Positions 1 to 7,943 of a stretch of 39,985 bases of DNA are shown here, piece after piece; the stretch's first letter is position 1; each line of letters begins with the position of its first letter. The stretch lies in assembly GCA_004558865.1 (NCBI GenBank), contig SFCY01000007.1, positions 1 to 39,985 of the forward strand. Reading direction: 5' to 3'. The position numbers were made by a program, and so were the translations under genes. The notes under the pieces are model-generated. The model was given only the letters and a program-made list of their open reading frames with translations. It made no database searches and had not been told where the DNA came from. The DNA comes from Bacteroidales bacterium (lineage in GTDB: Bacteria; Bacteroidota; Bacteroidia; Bacteroidales; Bacteroidaceae).

Positions 1-952
1 CCTGAAGGTTGGGGGTGGAGATGCGCTCACCGTAGGGAGGATTGGTCACCATGATGGCGGGCTCGGCGGGCTTGGTGAAATCCTTGAAGTCCTGCTGCTT
101 AACGGTGATGTCCTTCGACAGCCCTGCCGCACGTACATTGAGCAATGCCGTATTGACAGCCTTCATGTCTACATCGTAGCCGTAGATATGATGGGTGAAC
201 TCCCGCTCGCGGGAATCGTCGTTATAGATGGTGTCGAAGAGTTCCTGATCGTAATCGGGCCACTTCTCAAAGGCAAACTCCTTGCGGAACACACCCGGAG
301 AGATGTTGCGTGCTATTAGGTCGGCCTCGATGAGCAGGGTTCCGGAACCACACATCGGGTCGATGAAGTCTGTTTCGCCGCGCCAACCGGTGAGGAGAAT
401 CATGCCGGCGGCAAGCACCTCATTGAGGGGAGCCTCCACACTTTCTTGTCTGTAGCCACGGCGATGGAGGCTCTCCCCGCTGGAATCGAGACAGAGCGAG
501 GCATCGTCATCGGCAATATGGATGTGCAGACGGATGTCGGGATTGCTGACGGAAATGTTGGGGCGCGTGCCAGTCTTCTCGCGGAACTGGTCCACGATAG
601 CGTCCTTCACCTTGTAAGTGACAAAACGGGAATTGCGGAACTCCTCTGAATAGACCACACTGTCTACAGAGAACGTTTTTCCAGGAAGGATATATTTGCT
701 CCAGTCCACGGTTTTCGTGGCCTCATATACATCGTCGGCCGAGCGTGCCTTGAAGTGCTGGATGGGTTTGAGGATTCGTATCGCGGTATGCAACTGGAAG
801 TTGGCCCGATACATGAGTTCCTTGTCGCCTGTGAAAGTGACGACACGCCGTCCAATCTGAACGTTGTTTGCACCTAATTCTGTGAGCTCTTGCGCCAAGA
901 CGGGCTCAAGTCCCATAAAAGTCTTGGCTATGAGTTCAAATTCATTTTCCAT
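1..952 (-). CDS. THUMP-domain class I SAM-dependent rRNA methyltransferase (RlmL-like), 3' end cut by window
   Basis: Translating the minus strand from the ATG at 952 gives an uninterrupted frame to the window edge, about 317 residues, starting MENEFELIAKTFMGLEPVLA. The N-terminal part matches the ferredoxin-like/THUMP region of RlmL/YcbY-type 23S rRNA guanine-N2 methyltransferases. The middle holds a methyltransferase SAM loop, DPMCGSGTLLIEA, and near the cut end comes the catalytic NPPY motif in VTNPPYGERI. Family knowledge says such proteins methylate 23S rRNA in the cytoplasm. Homologues are usually about 380-490 residues, so the missing part is the rest of the Rossmann domain. It is transcribed from a promoter about 240 nt upstream through a structured leader. 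The family call is firm; the exact modified base is not visible. Confidence 0.9.
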   Translation of the reverse strand, partial: MENEFELIAKTFMGLEPVLAQELTELGANNVQIGRRVVTFTGDKELMYRANFQLHTAIRILKPIQHFKARSADDVYEATKTVDWSKYILPGKTFSVDSVVYSEEFRNSRFVTYKVKDAIVDQFREKTGTRPNISVSNPDIRLHIHIADDDASLCLDSSGESLHRRGYRQESVEAPLNEVLAAGMILLTGWRGETDFIDPMCGSGTLLIEADLIARNISPGVFRKEFAFEKWPDYDQELFDTIYNDDSREREFTHHIYGYDVDMKAVNTALLNVRAAGLSKDITVKQQDFKDFTKPAEPAIMVTNPPYGERISTPNLQ

Positions 953-1190
953 TGTTGTGGGTAACTCTATTGAATTTATCAAACTCTCCCAGACCCGGTT
1001 GCCTGGGGGATTGTATATTATTGTTGATGGTTAGACTTTCGTTTATTACTGTCAACGATGCAGATACGAACAGTGCGCCCCGAGCACACAGTCCCTCACG
1101 GGGCTCTACGCACGCTTGGCGGCCAGTCTCCCCCCGCAGCCTTGAGCCTGACGGATGATTCTGTTGAGGATTCCTCATCTATTCAGATTT
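953..1190 (-). promoter_or_regulatory. long structured 5' leader of the rRNA methyltransferase gene
   Basis: About 240 nt separate the putative start site (near 1190) from the ATG at 952. Read on the minus strand the leader holds several inverted pairs: GAGG/CCTC near 1170, GGCTC/GAGCC enclosing the next stretch, an extended hairpin at 1073-1113 (GTGC then GCCCCG pairing with CGGGGC then GCAC), ACTGT/ACAGT just after it, and CCCAG/CTGGG near 990. A 78-codon frame (1178 to 942) runs through it and overlaps the methyltransferase start, but its composition does not look like a protein. The leader could be a cis-regulatory RNA or a separate small RNA. I do not recognise the family. Confidence 0.35.
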
Positions 1191-1196
1191 GCGCTA

Positions 1197-1204
1197 CAAA
1201 GATA
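1197..1204 (-). promoter_or_regulatory. -7 promoter element for the methyltransferase transcript
   Basis: The minus strand reads TATCTTTG, a full match to the Bacteroidetes TAnnTTTG -7 element. The -33 position is only T-rich, with no clean TTTG. Confidence 0.55.
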
Positions 1205-1413
1205 ACACAATAAATTAAATTGAAAAAGAAAACCGACGGTTTTTTGTGGTGGTTGATTCCCACGGGCAACCATTTGGGCTCCCCATAAGGCTGCATCATC
1301 ATATTTGAGGACTCTCAGTTGCTGATGATGTCGGAGCGGACAGGGCCTCTTTCCAATCGTGCAGATTGCTCCAAGCCATACGGCGCACGCCTCACTCCTC
1401 GGCGGGAACGAAC
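1205..1413. other. intergenic, no gene seen
   Basis: No credible frame is present on either strand. The only structure is a short hairpin at about 1229-1246 (AAAACC-GAC-GGTTTT) with T runs on both sides, which could act as a weak bidirectional terminator. Confidence 0.5.
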
Positions 1414-1452
1414 AAGGAGCGCGTCGGCCACTCACGGGCTGACGCACTCCTT
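1414..1452 (-). terminator. hairpin terminator downstream of the nucleotidyltransferase
   Basis: Arms of 16 nt (1414-1429 and 1437-1452) pair except for one mismatch and one wobble, around a 7-nt loop. It lies 26 nt past the stop at 1478. On the minus strand the hairpin is followed by a T-containing but interrupted tail. Confidence 0.6.
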
Positions 1453-1477
1453 ATTATAAATATGTCGTGGACCTTCC

Positions 1478-2392
1478 TTAGAAGAGCTTCTTCGGATAAA
1501 CGCCGGCATCCACCAGACTCTGGATCTTGGCCACCACTGACGCGCGGTCGGCCTGATAGGTCACGCCAAACCACTTGCTCGTGGTGTCGAGCACCTGAAC
1601 AGTGGCCGTGCCGTCGTTGATGAGCTTGTTCACCATCAACGGAATGAAGAACTCAGCCTTAGGATTGGACATGTTCTTCGGGTCGGAGAGGAACACCTTG
1701 AACTCCGCGTCACTATAGTCGAAATAGTCGGGGGTGAAGCCCCACATGTTCATCGACACGGGGGTGTTGTCACCTCCCACGGGCTGCCAGTTGCCGGCCT
1801 CATCCTTGTAGCAAACCTCGCCATTTACACGCATGATTTCCGTGCGCTCCACCACAGTGGTGAGATGGCCTTCGGCATTCTTGGAGCAGACGCCACGCGC
1901 CACGGTGCCATTTTCCGAGAGGGTGTTGCCCACGCGGAAGCCCACCATGGCATAGCGGTTCTTGCTGCCCTCGGGGAGATTGGAGAGGAACTTGCCCATC
2001 ACCATGAAGGCGTCGCGATTGTAGAAGTCGTCGCAGTTGACCACGCAGAACGGCTCATGAATCAGTTCCTTGGCCATCATCACGGCGTGGTTGGTTCCCC
2101 AGGGCTTCTCACGGCCCTCCGGCACCTTGAAGCCCTCGGGCAGTGCGTCGAGCGACTGGAAGCAGAGCTCGGCTGGGATATGCCCTTCGTATTTGGAGAG
2201 CACCTTGTCGCAGAAGTCCTGCTCAAAGGTCTTGCGGATGACGAAGACTATCTTGCCGAATCCTGCCTGGATGGCGTCGTAGATAGAGTAGTCCATAATC
2301 GTCTCTCCGTTGGGGCCTAAACCGTCCAACTGCTTCAAACCTCCATAGCGGCTGCCCATTCCGGCAGCAAGGAGCAATAATGTTGGTTTCAT
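1478..2392 (-). CDS. sugar-phosphate nucleotidyltransferase family protein
   Basis: The protein has 304 residues from the ATG at 2392. It opens MKPTLLLLAAGMGSRYGGLK, the glycine-rich NTP-binding signature of the nucleotidyltransferase (GT-A-like) superfamily. A lysine and a DD pair (VVNCDDFYNRDAF) fit nucleotide and metal binding. Family members transfer a nucleotidyl group to a sugar phosphate in the cytoplasm; the sugar cannot be read from the sequence. The start is supported by its own upstream -7 element (TAACTTTG, about 72 nt away) and an A-rich stretch directly before the ATG. The same frame is open upstream into queG, so a fused 682-residue product is also possible. The length and start match stand-alone homologues. 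Confidence 0.85.
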   Translation of the reverse strand: MKPTLLLLAAGMGSRYGGLKQLDGLGPNGETIMDYSIYDAIQAGFGKIVFVIRKTFEQDFCDKVLSKYEGHIPAELCFQSLDALPEGFKVPEGREKPWGTNHAVMMAKELIHEPFCVVNCDDFYNRDAFMVMGKFLSNLPEGSKNRYAMVGFRVGNTLSENGTVARGVCSKNAEGHLTTVVERTEIMRVNGEVCYKDEAGNWQPVGGDNTPVSMNMWGFTPDYFDYSDAEFKVFLSDPKNMSNPKAEFFIPLMVNKLINDGTATVQVLDTTSKWFGVTYQADRASVVAKIQSLVDAGVYPKKLF

Positions 2393-3526
2393 AATATTGA
2401 GTTTTTTGTTGTTAGAATACGCTCTTGCGTCGGCCGATTTTACTTGGCCGAGTCTACTGAATGCAAAGTTACAACTATTTTCTAAGAATCCACGCCATTT
2501 TCCATATTTTTTTGAACGGCAATCCTCTGCCTCCGCCGCTTGGATGTTGCGCATCAGTCCCTCATATTTGACACGCTTCACTGCAGAGCCCTTGAAGAGC
2601 CTGCGATATTGCTCAACGGTCAAATGCCGCCAGTCGTCTTTCGTCATCTTCAGAAGTTCGGGCGAGGGCTGTAGCAGAGGGTCGCAAGTGGGCGTGGCAA
2701 AGTGGTTCCACGGACAAGCCTGCTGGCAGCGGTCGCAGCCATAGATGCAGTCGCCCATGTTCCGCTTGGCCTCTGGCGAAAGCTCACGGCGGTTCTCTAT
2801 GAGCTGATAGGAGAGGCAACGGCGCGCGTCGAACACGGTGTCGGGGGCTTCCCCGCCCGAATGGGCAGAGGGCAGGATGGCCTGGGTGGGGCAGCTGTCC
2901 ACGCAGCGGTGGCAGCGTCCGCAGCGGCTGCGCATGGGCTGGTCGTAGCGGAGTTCCACGTCGAGCAGCAACTCGCCCAAGAAGAACATGCTCCCCGCGT
3001 GGGGGATGATGAGCTGGTGGTTGCGTCCTGTCCATCCCAGCCCTGCCTGTTGCGCCCAATAGCGCTCCAACAGGGGACCCGTGTCGGCAAAGGCCCTATA
3101 CAGCCCCTCGCCACGCTGGGAGTGGAGGGCATCCTCGAAGCCGAAGGCTGTGGCCAATGCGCGCAGCCGTTCCTTCATGATGTCGTGGTAGTCCTTGCCC
3201 AAGGCATAGGCGGCGAACTGATACTGGCCCTGGGCCGGCGTTTGCTGCGGGGTGTAATTGAGGGCCACGCACACTATGCTCTTGGCTCCCGGCATGAGCA
3301 GCCGCGGGTCGAGCCTTTTGTCGGTGTAGTTGGCCATATATTCCATGTCGGCCTCCCTACCCTCTTCCAGCCACCGGCGCAGCTCCGTCTCGGCCTCGGG
3401 CGACACCCTCTGGGCGCGGGCCACGCCACATGCGAAAAAGCCGAGGCGACGCGCCTCGGCTTTTATCTTTAGCGTAAGGTCGTCTGTGGAGACAGCCTTG
3501 CAGTCATTCAAAGGTCTTGAACTCAT
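1478..3526 (-). CDS. queG: epoxyqueuosine reductase QueG, frame open into the downstream nucleotidyltransferase
   Basis: Residues 1 to about 330 are QueG, which reduces epoxyqueuosine to queuosine in tRNA using cobalamin and two [4Fe-4S] clusters. Visible marks are the catalytic-region motif FADTGPLLERYW (Asp148), cluster ligands C202/C205/C208/C212, and C260/C264/C267/C271 in GDCIYGCDRCQQACPWN. QueG normally ends shortly after the RNIQA-type motif (residues 326-330). Here no stop follows: residues 331-378 are low-quality linker, then Met379 begins the nucleotidyltransferase. The linker carries a run of seven A's near residues 339-340; one A fewer or one more would give a stop within about 15 codons. 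The start overlaps the end of the deacetylase gene by 23 nt, so the two are probably translationally coupled. QueG identity is firm; a real fused protein is uncertain. Confidence 0.85.
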   Translation of the reverse strand: MSSRPLNDCKAVSTDDLTLKIKAEARRLGFFACGVARAQRVSPEAETELRRWLEEGREADMEYMANYTDKRLDPRLLMPGAKSIVCVALNYTPQQTPAQGQYQFAAYALGKDYHDIMKERLRALATAFGFEDALHSQRGEGLYRAFADTGPLLERYWAQQAGLGWTGRNHQLIIPHAGSMFFLGELLLDVELRYDQPMRSRCGRCHRCVDSCPTQAILPSAHSGGEAPDTVFDARRCLSYQLIENRRELSPEAKRNMGDCIYGCDRCQQACPWNHFATPTCDPLLQPSPELLKMTKDDWRHLTVEQYRRLFKGSAVKRVKYEGLMRNIQAAEAEDCRSKKYGKWRGFLENSCNFAFSRLGQVKSADARAYSNNKKLNIMKPTLLLLAAGMGSRYGGLKQLDGLGPNGETIMDYSIYDAIQAGFGKIVFVIRKTFEQDFCDKVLSKYEGHIPAELCFQSLDALPEGFKVPEGREKPWGTNHAVMMAKELIHEPFCVVNCDDFYNRDAFMVMGKFLSNLPEGSKNRYAMVGFRVGNTLSENGTVARGVCSKNAEGHLTTVVERTEIMRVNGEVCYKDEAGNWQPVGGDNTPVSMNMWGFTPDYFDYSDAEFKVFLSDPKNMSNPKAEFFIPLMVNKLINDGTATVQVLDTTSKWFGVTYQADRASVVAKIQSLVDAGVYPKKLF
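2464..2471 (-). promoter_or_regulatory. -7 promoter element for the nucleotidyltransferase
   Basis: The minus strand reads TAACTTTG followed by C, matching TAnnTTTG. It lies inside the segment that translates as the linker between QueG and the nucleotidyltransferase, so the linker looks like a former intergenic region. No clear -33 element is present. Confidence 0.5.
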
Positions 3527-4115
3527 ATCCTTGGTCTTTAAGCCACTGCAGAGCCTTGGGCAGGGCGTAATGCAACTTGTCGATGCTCTTCAGCGAGTCG
3601 TGGAAGGTGATGATGCTGCCGTTGCGCGCGTAGCGTTTCACGTTGTTGAGCACGTCCTCGGCGGTGAGCCACTTGGAGTAGTCGCGCGTCACCAAGTCCC
3701 ACATCACGACGCGGTATTTCATCGTGAGCCACCAGTAGGTGCTGTAGCGCATCCAGCCATGGGGCGGACGAAAGAGGTGGGCGTGGATAAGCTCGTTGGC
3801 CTTCTCGGCGTTCATCACGTAGGTCAGCGACCAGTGCTTGAACGCTCCGATGTGATTGAACGTGTGGTTGCCCACCTGGTGGCCCTCCTCGCGGATTTGG
3901 TTGTACAGGTCGTGGTAGCGCAGCACGTTCTCTCCCACCATGAAGAAGGTGGCCTTCACGCCGAAATCCCTCAGCGTCTTGAGGATGAAAGGCGTCGACT
4001 CGGGTATGGGGCCGTCGTCGAAAGTGAGGTAGACGGCATGTTCATGCTGGTCCATCCTCCACAACGCCTTTGGATAAATCCACCTCAGCCATTTGGCCGG
4101 TTGCTCAATGATCAT
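3504..4115 (-). CDS. polysaccharide deacetylase (NodB/CE4 fold)
   Basis: The protein has 203 residues. NodB homology motifs are in order: TFDDGP at 31-36 (catalytic base Asp33 and metal Asp34), HTFNH at 84-88 (metal histidines), RPPHG at 116-120, and a late HDS motif. These enzymes remove acetyl or similar acyl groups from N-acetyl sugars in polysaccharides or peptidoglycan. I see no signal peptide or membrane helix, so it may act in the cytoplasm or be anchored by partners. It starts 7 nt after the GT117 stop and overlaps queG by 23 nt, so GT117-deacetylase-queG form one transcript. The substrate is unknown. Confidence 0.88.
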   Translation of the reverse strand: MIIEQPAKWLRWIYPKALWRMDQHEHAVYLTFDDGPIPESTPFILKTLRDFGVKATFFMVGENVLRYHDLYNQIREEGHQVGNHTFNHIGAFKHWSLTYVMNAEKANELIHAHLFRPPHGWMRYSTYWWLTMKYRVVMWDLVTRDYSKWLTAEDVLNNVKRYARNGSIITFHDSLKSIDKLHYALPKALQWLKDQGYEFKTFE

Positions 4116-4122
4116 TCAGCTG

Positions 4123-7100
4123 TTACTGTTGCGGACTTGGCAGTTGGCCTCCCTTGGCCTGGTAGCGTTGGGTGAGGCTCATAAACTCGCGCATCTTCGC
4201 ATCGTAGAGCTTCGGACTGATCATGCGGTATGCGTTGCAGATGTCCTGCATGTAGTAGAAGTTCTGCAAGCACGACTGCTGCTCGTTTATGAAGGCACTG
4301 CCCTGCAACGACAGATAGAAGTTGACATACTGGCTCACGACGCGCCATGTCTTGTCGGCGTAGGCCTGTGCCTTCTTCATGTTGCCGGCCAAGGCCCAGG
4401 CACGGGCCATGTCGGCTCCGCCACTCATGAAGTTGAGTGGCACATTGTATTCGGGTATCTCCTTTTCTGCCTTGTTGAGCACGTTGACGGCCTTCTGCTT
4501 CTCGCCATCCGCAGCCAACTGCATGGCCAAACGGGCCAGGAGGCGGCGGTGGGTCCAGCACATGCCCATCGTGGTCTCGTCGATGTAGAGGCCGGGATGG
4601 CTCAAGTTGCCATACTTGAACCGTTTCATCACAGCGTCGTAGGTTTTCTCGGCGTCGAAGCGCTGGGCTCCGTCGAGGCGCGTGGTGAAGGGCGTGATAC
4701 GGTTGGCCAGACCCTGCTGCACAAAGTTGTCGCCAAGGTTCATGAAGTTGTCCTCTCCCACTGTCGTGGCCACATACACGGGACGCGTCCAGTTGCTGTT
4801 GGAGATAATCTCCAGCATCATCAGGTCGCTCTTGCCCAAATAGTTGTGGCCGCTGAGCGAAATCAGCATCTTGTCGGGAATGCTGTCGAGGGCCATCAGC
4901 ATGCCGCTCTTCCTTACGGCGTCCTTGTCTATCGTCATGTAGAGCGTGTCGGAAGGCACACAGTGCAGGTTGCTGCTGATGTCGTTGTTGTCATAGCCCA
5001 GCACGTCGTGTATCAGCTGGCGCTGCTCTGGCGTGAAGTCGTTGCGCACCCAGTATTTCATCACGTTCTTCAGCTCGAAGGGGTCGTCGCCGAAAATCTT
5101 CTTGGCGTCCTCGGGGTCGCTCTTGTAGAGTTCCCTCAACTGTTGCTTCATGTCGGGATTCACGCGCAGCTGGTCGTTGGTGCCCTCCACATAGTCGATG
5201 CGCGGCCAACTGATGGGCAGGGCCGGCGAGCCGTAGGCGGGACGCTTCATCTGGTCGATGTACCAGTCGGTGTTGAGGTAGCTCAGGTTGCACACCCTGG
5301 CGTCGGTGCCCACGCCCTCCACTTCCTGGTTGTACCAGAGCGGGAAGGTGTCGTTGTCGCCATTGGTGAAGATGATTGGGTTCTTGCCCGTGAGCGAACG
5401 CAGGTAGTTGGCTCCGAAGTCGCGGCAGGTGTAGCGGTTACTGCGGTCGTGGTCGTCCCAAGTCTGGCTGGCCATCTGTATGGGCACCAACAGGCACAGC
5501 AGCGAAACGATGCTGGCCACGACGACATTGCTCTGCTTCAAGTATTTCTTCACCAAGTCGATGATGGCCGCCACGCCGATTCCACACCAGATGGCGTAGG
5601 CATAGAACGAGCCGGCGTAGGCATAGTCGCGCTCGCGCGGCTGGTTGGGTGTCTGGTTCAGATAGAACACGATGGCCAAGCCCGTCATGAAGAACAGGAA
5701 GAACACCACCCAGAACTGGCGTATGCCGCGACGGCCGCGCCAGGCCTGCCAGAACAGGCCGATGATGCCCAAGAGGAAGGGCAGGGCATAGAACACGTTG
5801 TGTCCCTTGTTGTGCTGCAGCTCGTCGGGCAGCTTGCTCTGGTCGCCCAGGCGGGCGTCGTCGAGCCATTTGATGCCCGAGATCCAGTTGCCATGCTCCA
5901 ACTCGCCGTCGCTCTTGATGTCGTTCTGACGACCCACAAAGTTCCACATGAAGTAGCGCCAGTACATCCAGTTGCACTGATAGCTGATGAAGAACTTCAG
6001 GTTCTCCCACGCCGTGGGGATGGTGATGGTCTCTCCGGGATGGTAGACGCTGGGCACCTGCCTGCCCGTGATGCCGCCCACCCATCCGGGATAGAGGCCG
6101 GCATGCTGGGCCGAGTACATACGGGGGAAGAACACGTTCTGCTCAAACTTCACCTGACTGTTGTGGCCCGACACGTAGTAAGAGTCCTTCTCATTGGCCG
6201 AGCGCTTCTCCGTGCGGTTGTAGATGGGAGCGCCATCGGTGAACTCGGGAGTGGCATATCCGTCGGCGTTGACGGGACCCATCTTGTACTCCGAGGCGTA
6301 GGTCTGGCCATAGAACAGCGGGCGGTAGCCATACTGGTCACGGCTCAGATAGCGGCCAAGGGAGAAGATGTCCTCGGGCGAGTTCTGGTCCATGGGAGGA
6401 TTGGAAGTGGAGCGGATCACCACGATGGTGTAGCTCGAATAGCCAATCATCAACATCAACATGCAAAGCAAGGTGGTGTTCTTGATGCGCGACGAGACGA
6501 CGTAGCGCTTCTTCTTCTCCACCGTGCGCTTAAAGTTGAGCAGCCACCACAGGATGGCGAGGATCACAACACCCGTCACAACGGCCCTCCAGCCGAAGCC
6601 ATAGAAGGGGATGCCCAAGAGGGCAAAGGCGAGCATGAACGAAATGTTCTCGCGCAGCTTGCTCTGGGCGGTGTAGCTCTCGAAGATGGCCCATACCACA
6701 GAGGCCACCAACAGCACGATATAGATGATGGTACCCGTATTGAACGACATACCGAGGGTGTTGACAAAGAACAGCTCAAACCATCCACCCACAGTGATGA
6801 TGCCGGGAACCACGCCATAAAGCACGGCGGCCAAGATGACGAAGCTGATGCACAGAGCCACAAGCGAGCCCTTGGTCTCCACAGTGGGGAACCGGCGATA
6901 GCAGTAGACCAGCACGATGGCGGGGATGCACAGCAGGTTGAGCAGGTGCACGCCAATGCTCAGACCCATCATATAGGCGATGAGCACAAGCCAACGGTCG
7001 CTGTGGGGCTCGTCGGCATGGTCTTCCCACTTGAGGATGAGCCAGAACACGATGGCCGTGAACGCCGACGAATAGGCGTAGACCTCACCCTCAACGGCCG

Positions 7101-7518
7101 AGAACCAGAAAGTGTCGGAGAAGGTGTAGATCAGCGCACCCACCAAACCGCTAGCCTCGATGGCAATGAGCTTGGTAAGGTTCAGTTCGTCCCAACTCTT
7201 CAGGATGAGCTTACGCGTGAGGTGCGTAATGGTCCAGAACAGGAAGAGGATGGTGGTGGCCGAGAGCAGAGCGCTCATCGTGTTGACCATCTTCGCCACC
7301 ATCGACGGGTCGCTGACAAACTGTGAGAAGAGATTGGCTGTAAGCATGAAGAACGGCGAGCCCGGCGGGTGGCCGATCTCCAACTTGTAGCCTGTCACGA
7401 TAAACTCGGGGCAGTCCCAAAAGGACGCCGTGGGCTCAATGGTTGAACAATAGACAAAGGCGGCGATGACAAACGTCAGCCAACCCATGATATTGTTCAC
7501 AAGCTTGTATTGTTTCAT
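4123..7518 (-). CDS. DUF2723 / glycosyltransferase family 117 membrane protein
   Basis: The protein has 1131 residues. The N-terminal part holds many hydrophobic helices and the family signature STIEPTASFWDCPEF (Glu28, Asp35, Glu38) followed by GHPPGSP at 49-55, as in DUF2723 proteins that resemble protein O-mannosyltransferases. A long soluble C-terminal half follows (NxTPNQPRERDYAYAGSFYAYAIW, then mostly helical sequence that may be TPR-like). The family is common in Bacteroidetes, where general protein O-glycosylation takes place at the inner membrane. A role in moving sugars from a lipid carrier to periplasmic proteins is an inference. It is first in a transcript with a deacetylase and queG. 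A TATCTTTG -7 element lies about 47 nt before the ATG. Confidence 0.85.
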   Translation of the reverse strand: MKQYKLVNNIMGWLTFVIAAFVYCSTIEPTASFWDCPEFIVTGYKLEIGHPPGSPFFMLTANLFSQFVSDPSMVAKMVNTMSALLSATTILFLFWTITHLTRKLILKSWDELNLTKLIAIEASGLVGALIYTFSDTFWFSAVEGEVYAYSSAFTAIVFWLILKWEDHADEPHSDRWLVLIAYMMGLSIGVHLLNLLCIPAIVLVYCYRRFPTVETKGSLVALCISFVILAAVLYGVVPGIITVGGWFELFFVNTLGMSFNTGTIIYIVLLVASVVWAIFESYTAQSKLRENISFMLAFALLGIPFYGFGWRAVVTGVVILAILWWLLNFKRTVEKKKRYVVSSRIKNTTLLCMLMLMIGYSSYTIVVIRSTSNPPMDQNSPEDIFSLGRYLSRDQYGYRPLFYGQTYASEYKMGPVNADGYATPEFTDGAPIYNRTEKRSANEKDSYYVSGHNSQVKFEQNVFFPRMYSAQHAGLYPGWVGGITGRQVPSVYHPGETITIPTAWENLKFFISYQCNWMYWRYFMWNFVGRQNDIKSDGELEHGNWISGIKWLDDARLGDQSKLPDELQHNKGHNVFYALPFLLGIIGLFWQAWRGRRGIRQFWVVFFLFFMTGLAIVFYLNQTPNQPRERDYAYAGSFYAYAIWCGIGVAAIIDLVKKYLKQSNVVVASIVSLLCLLVPIQMASQTWDDHDRSNRYTCRDFGANYLRSLTGKNPIIFTNGDNDTFPLWYNQEVEGVGTDARVCNLSYLNTDWYIDQMKRPAYGSPALPISWPRIDYVEGTNDQLRVNPDMKQQLRELYKSDPEDAKKIFGDDPFELKNVMKYWVRNDFTPEQRQLIHDVLGYDNNDISSNLHCVPSDTLYMTIDKDAVRKSGMLMALDSIPDKMLISLSGHNYLGKSDLMMLEIISNSNWTRPVYVATTVGEDNFMNLGDNFVQQGLANRITPFTTRLDGAQRFDAEKTYDAVMKRFKYGNLSHPGLYIDETTMGMCWTHRRLLARLAMQLAADGEKQKAVNVLNKAEKEIPEYNVPLNFMSGGADMARAWALAGNMKKAQAYADKTWRVVSQYVNFYLSLQGSAFINEQQSCLQNFYYMQDICNAYRMISPKLYDAKMREFMSLTQRYQAKGGQLPSPQQ

Positions 7519-7564
7519 TGAAAATCAAATAAATTGTGTTATCGTATAACGTTATATCAAGTTG

Positions 7565-7572
7565 CAAAGATA
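7565..7572 (-). promoter_or_regulatory. -7 promoter element for the GT117 operon
   Basis: The minus strand reads TATCTTTG then C, matching TAnnTTTG, about 47 nt before the ATG. The -33 region is A/T-rich with no clear TTTG. Confidence 0.55.
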
Positions 7573-7694
7573 TAAAAAATATTTTTAAGCACGACCATTC
7601 CCTGTATTTTTTATGATTCTTTGCGCTGAAACACTCTTTCCCGGCATTCATCAAACTACAGAATGATTGTCTCTTCATGTTTTGTGACAGCTGA

Positions 7695-7798
7695 CACACA
7701 ACAGTAGAACAATCGTCACACAACAGTAGAACAACCGTCACACAACAGTAGAACAACCGACACACAAGTTGGACTGACCGTCACACTGTGTAGAACCG
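7695..7798. repeat. 22-bp tandem repeat, about 4.5 copies
   Basis: Units begin with CACACAACAGTAGAACAA at 7695, 7717 and 7739, followed by diverging copies at 7761 and 7782. The first three are almost identical and the last two have drifted. There are no spacers. Related repeats of the same period occur near 11801-11866 and 23341-23428. Confidence 0.85.
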
Positions 7799-7943
7799 GT
7801 TGTTCACACAAACAGATGACACAAGAAACAACGGTGCAGGAACCAAGAAATGACAAATTTCTCCTTATATATATAATGAAACAGGAATTTCAACGTTATT
7901 CACCTATATACAAACTAACCATCAACCCAAAAGAATCGGTTCT

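Larger units (their letters stand above)
7519..7943. other. divergent intergenic region between GT117 and fbp
   Basis: This 425-bp gap holds the GT117 promoter (left end), the 22-bp tandem repeat (7695-7798) and an AT-rich stretch with TATATATA at about 7866-7876, shortly before fbp. No TAnnTTTG element faces fbp, so its promoter is not of the standard form or I cannot see it. No gene is present. Confidence 0.6.

Noticed and set aside
942..1178. 78-codon frame in the methyltransferase leader
   Set aside because: Its composition does not look like a protein and it overlaps strong hairpins. It was kept only as a remark in the leader entry.
4093..7326. 1077-codon open frame on the plus strand, antisense to the GT117 gene
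   Set aside because: It is a shadow produced by GC-rich third codon positions. Its translation is rich in H, V, A, E and Q with no known motif, whereas the minus strand has clear family motifs.
7695..7798. CRISPR array
   Set aside because: The 22-bp units are contiguous without spacers, and no cas gene is near. The same applies to 23341-23428.
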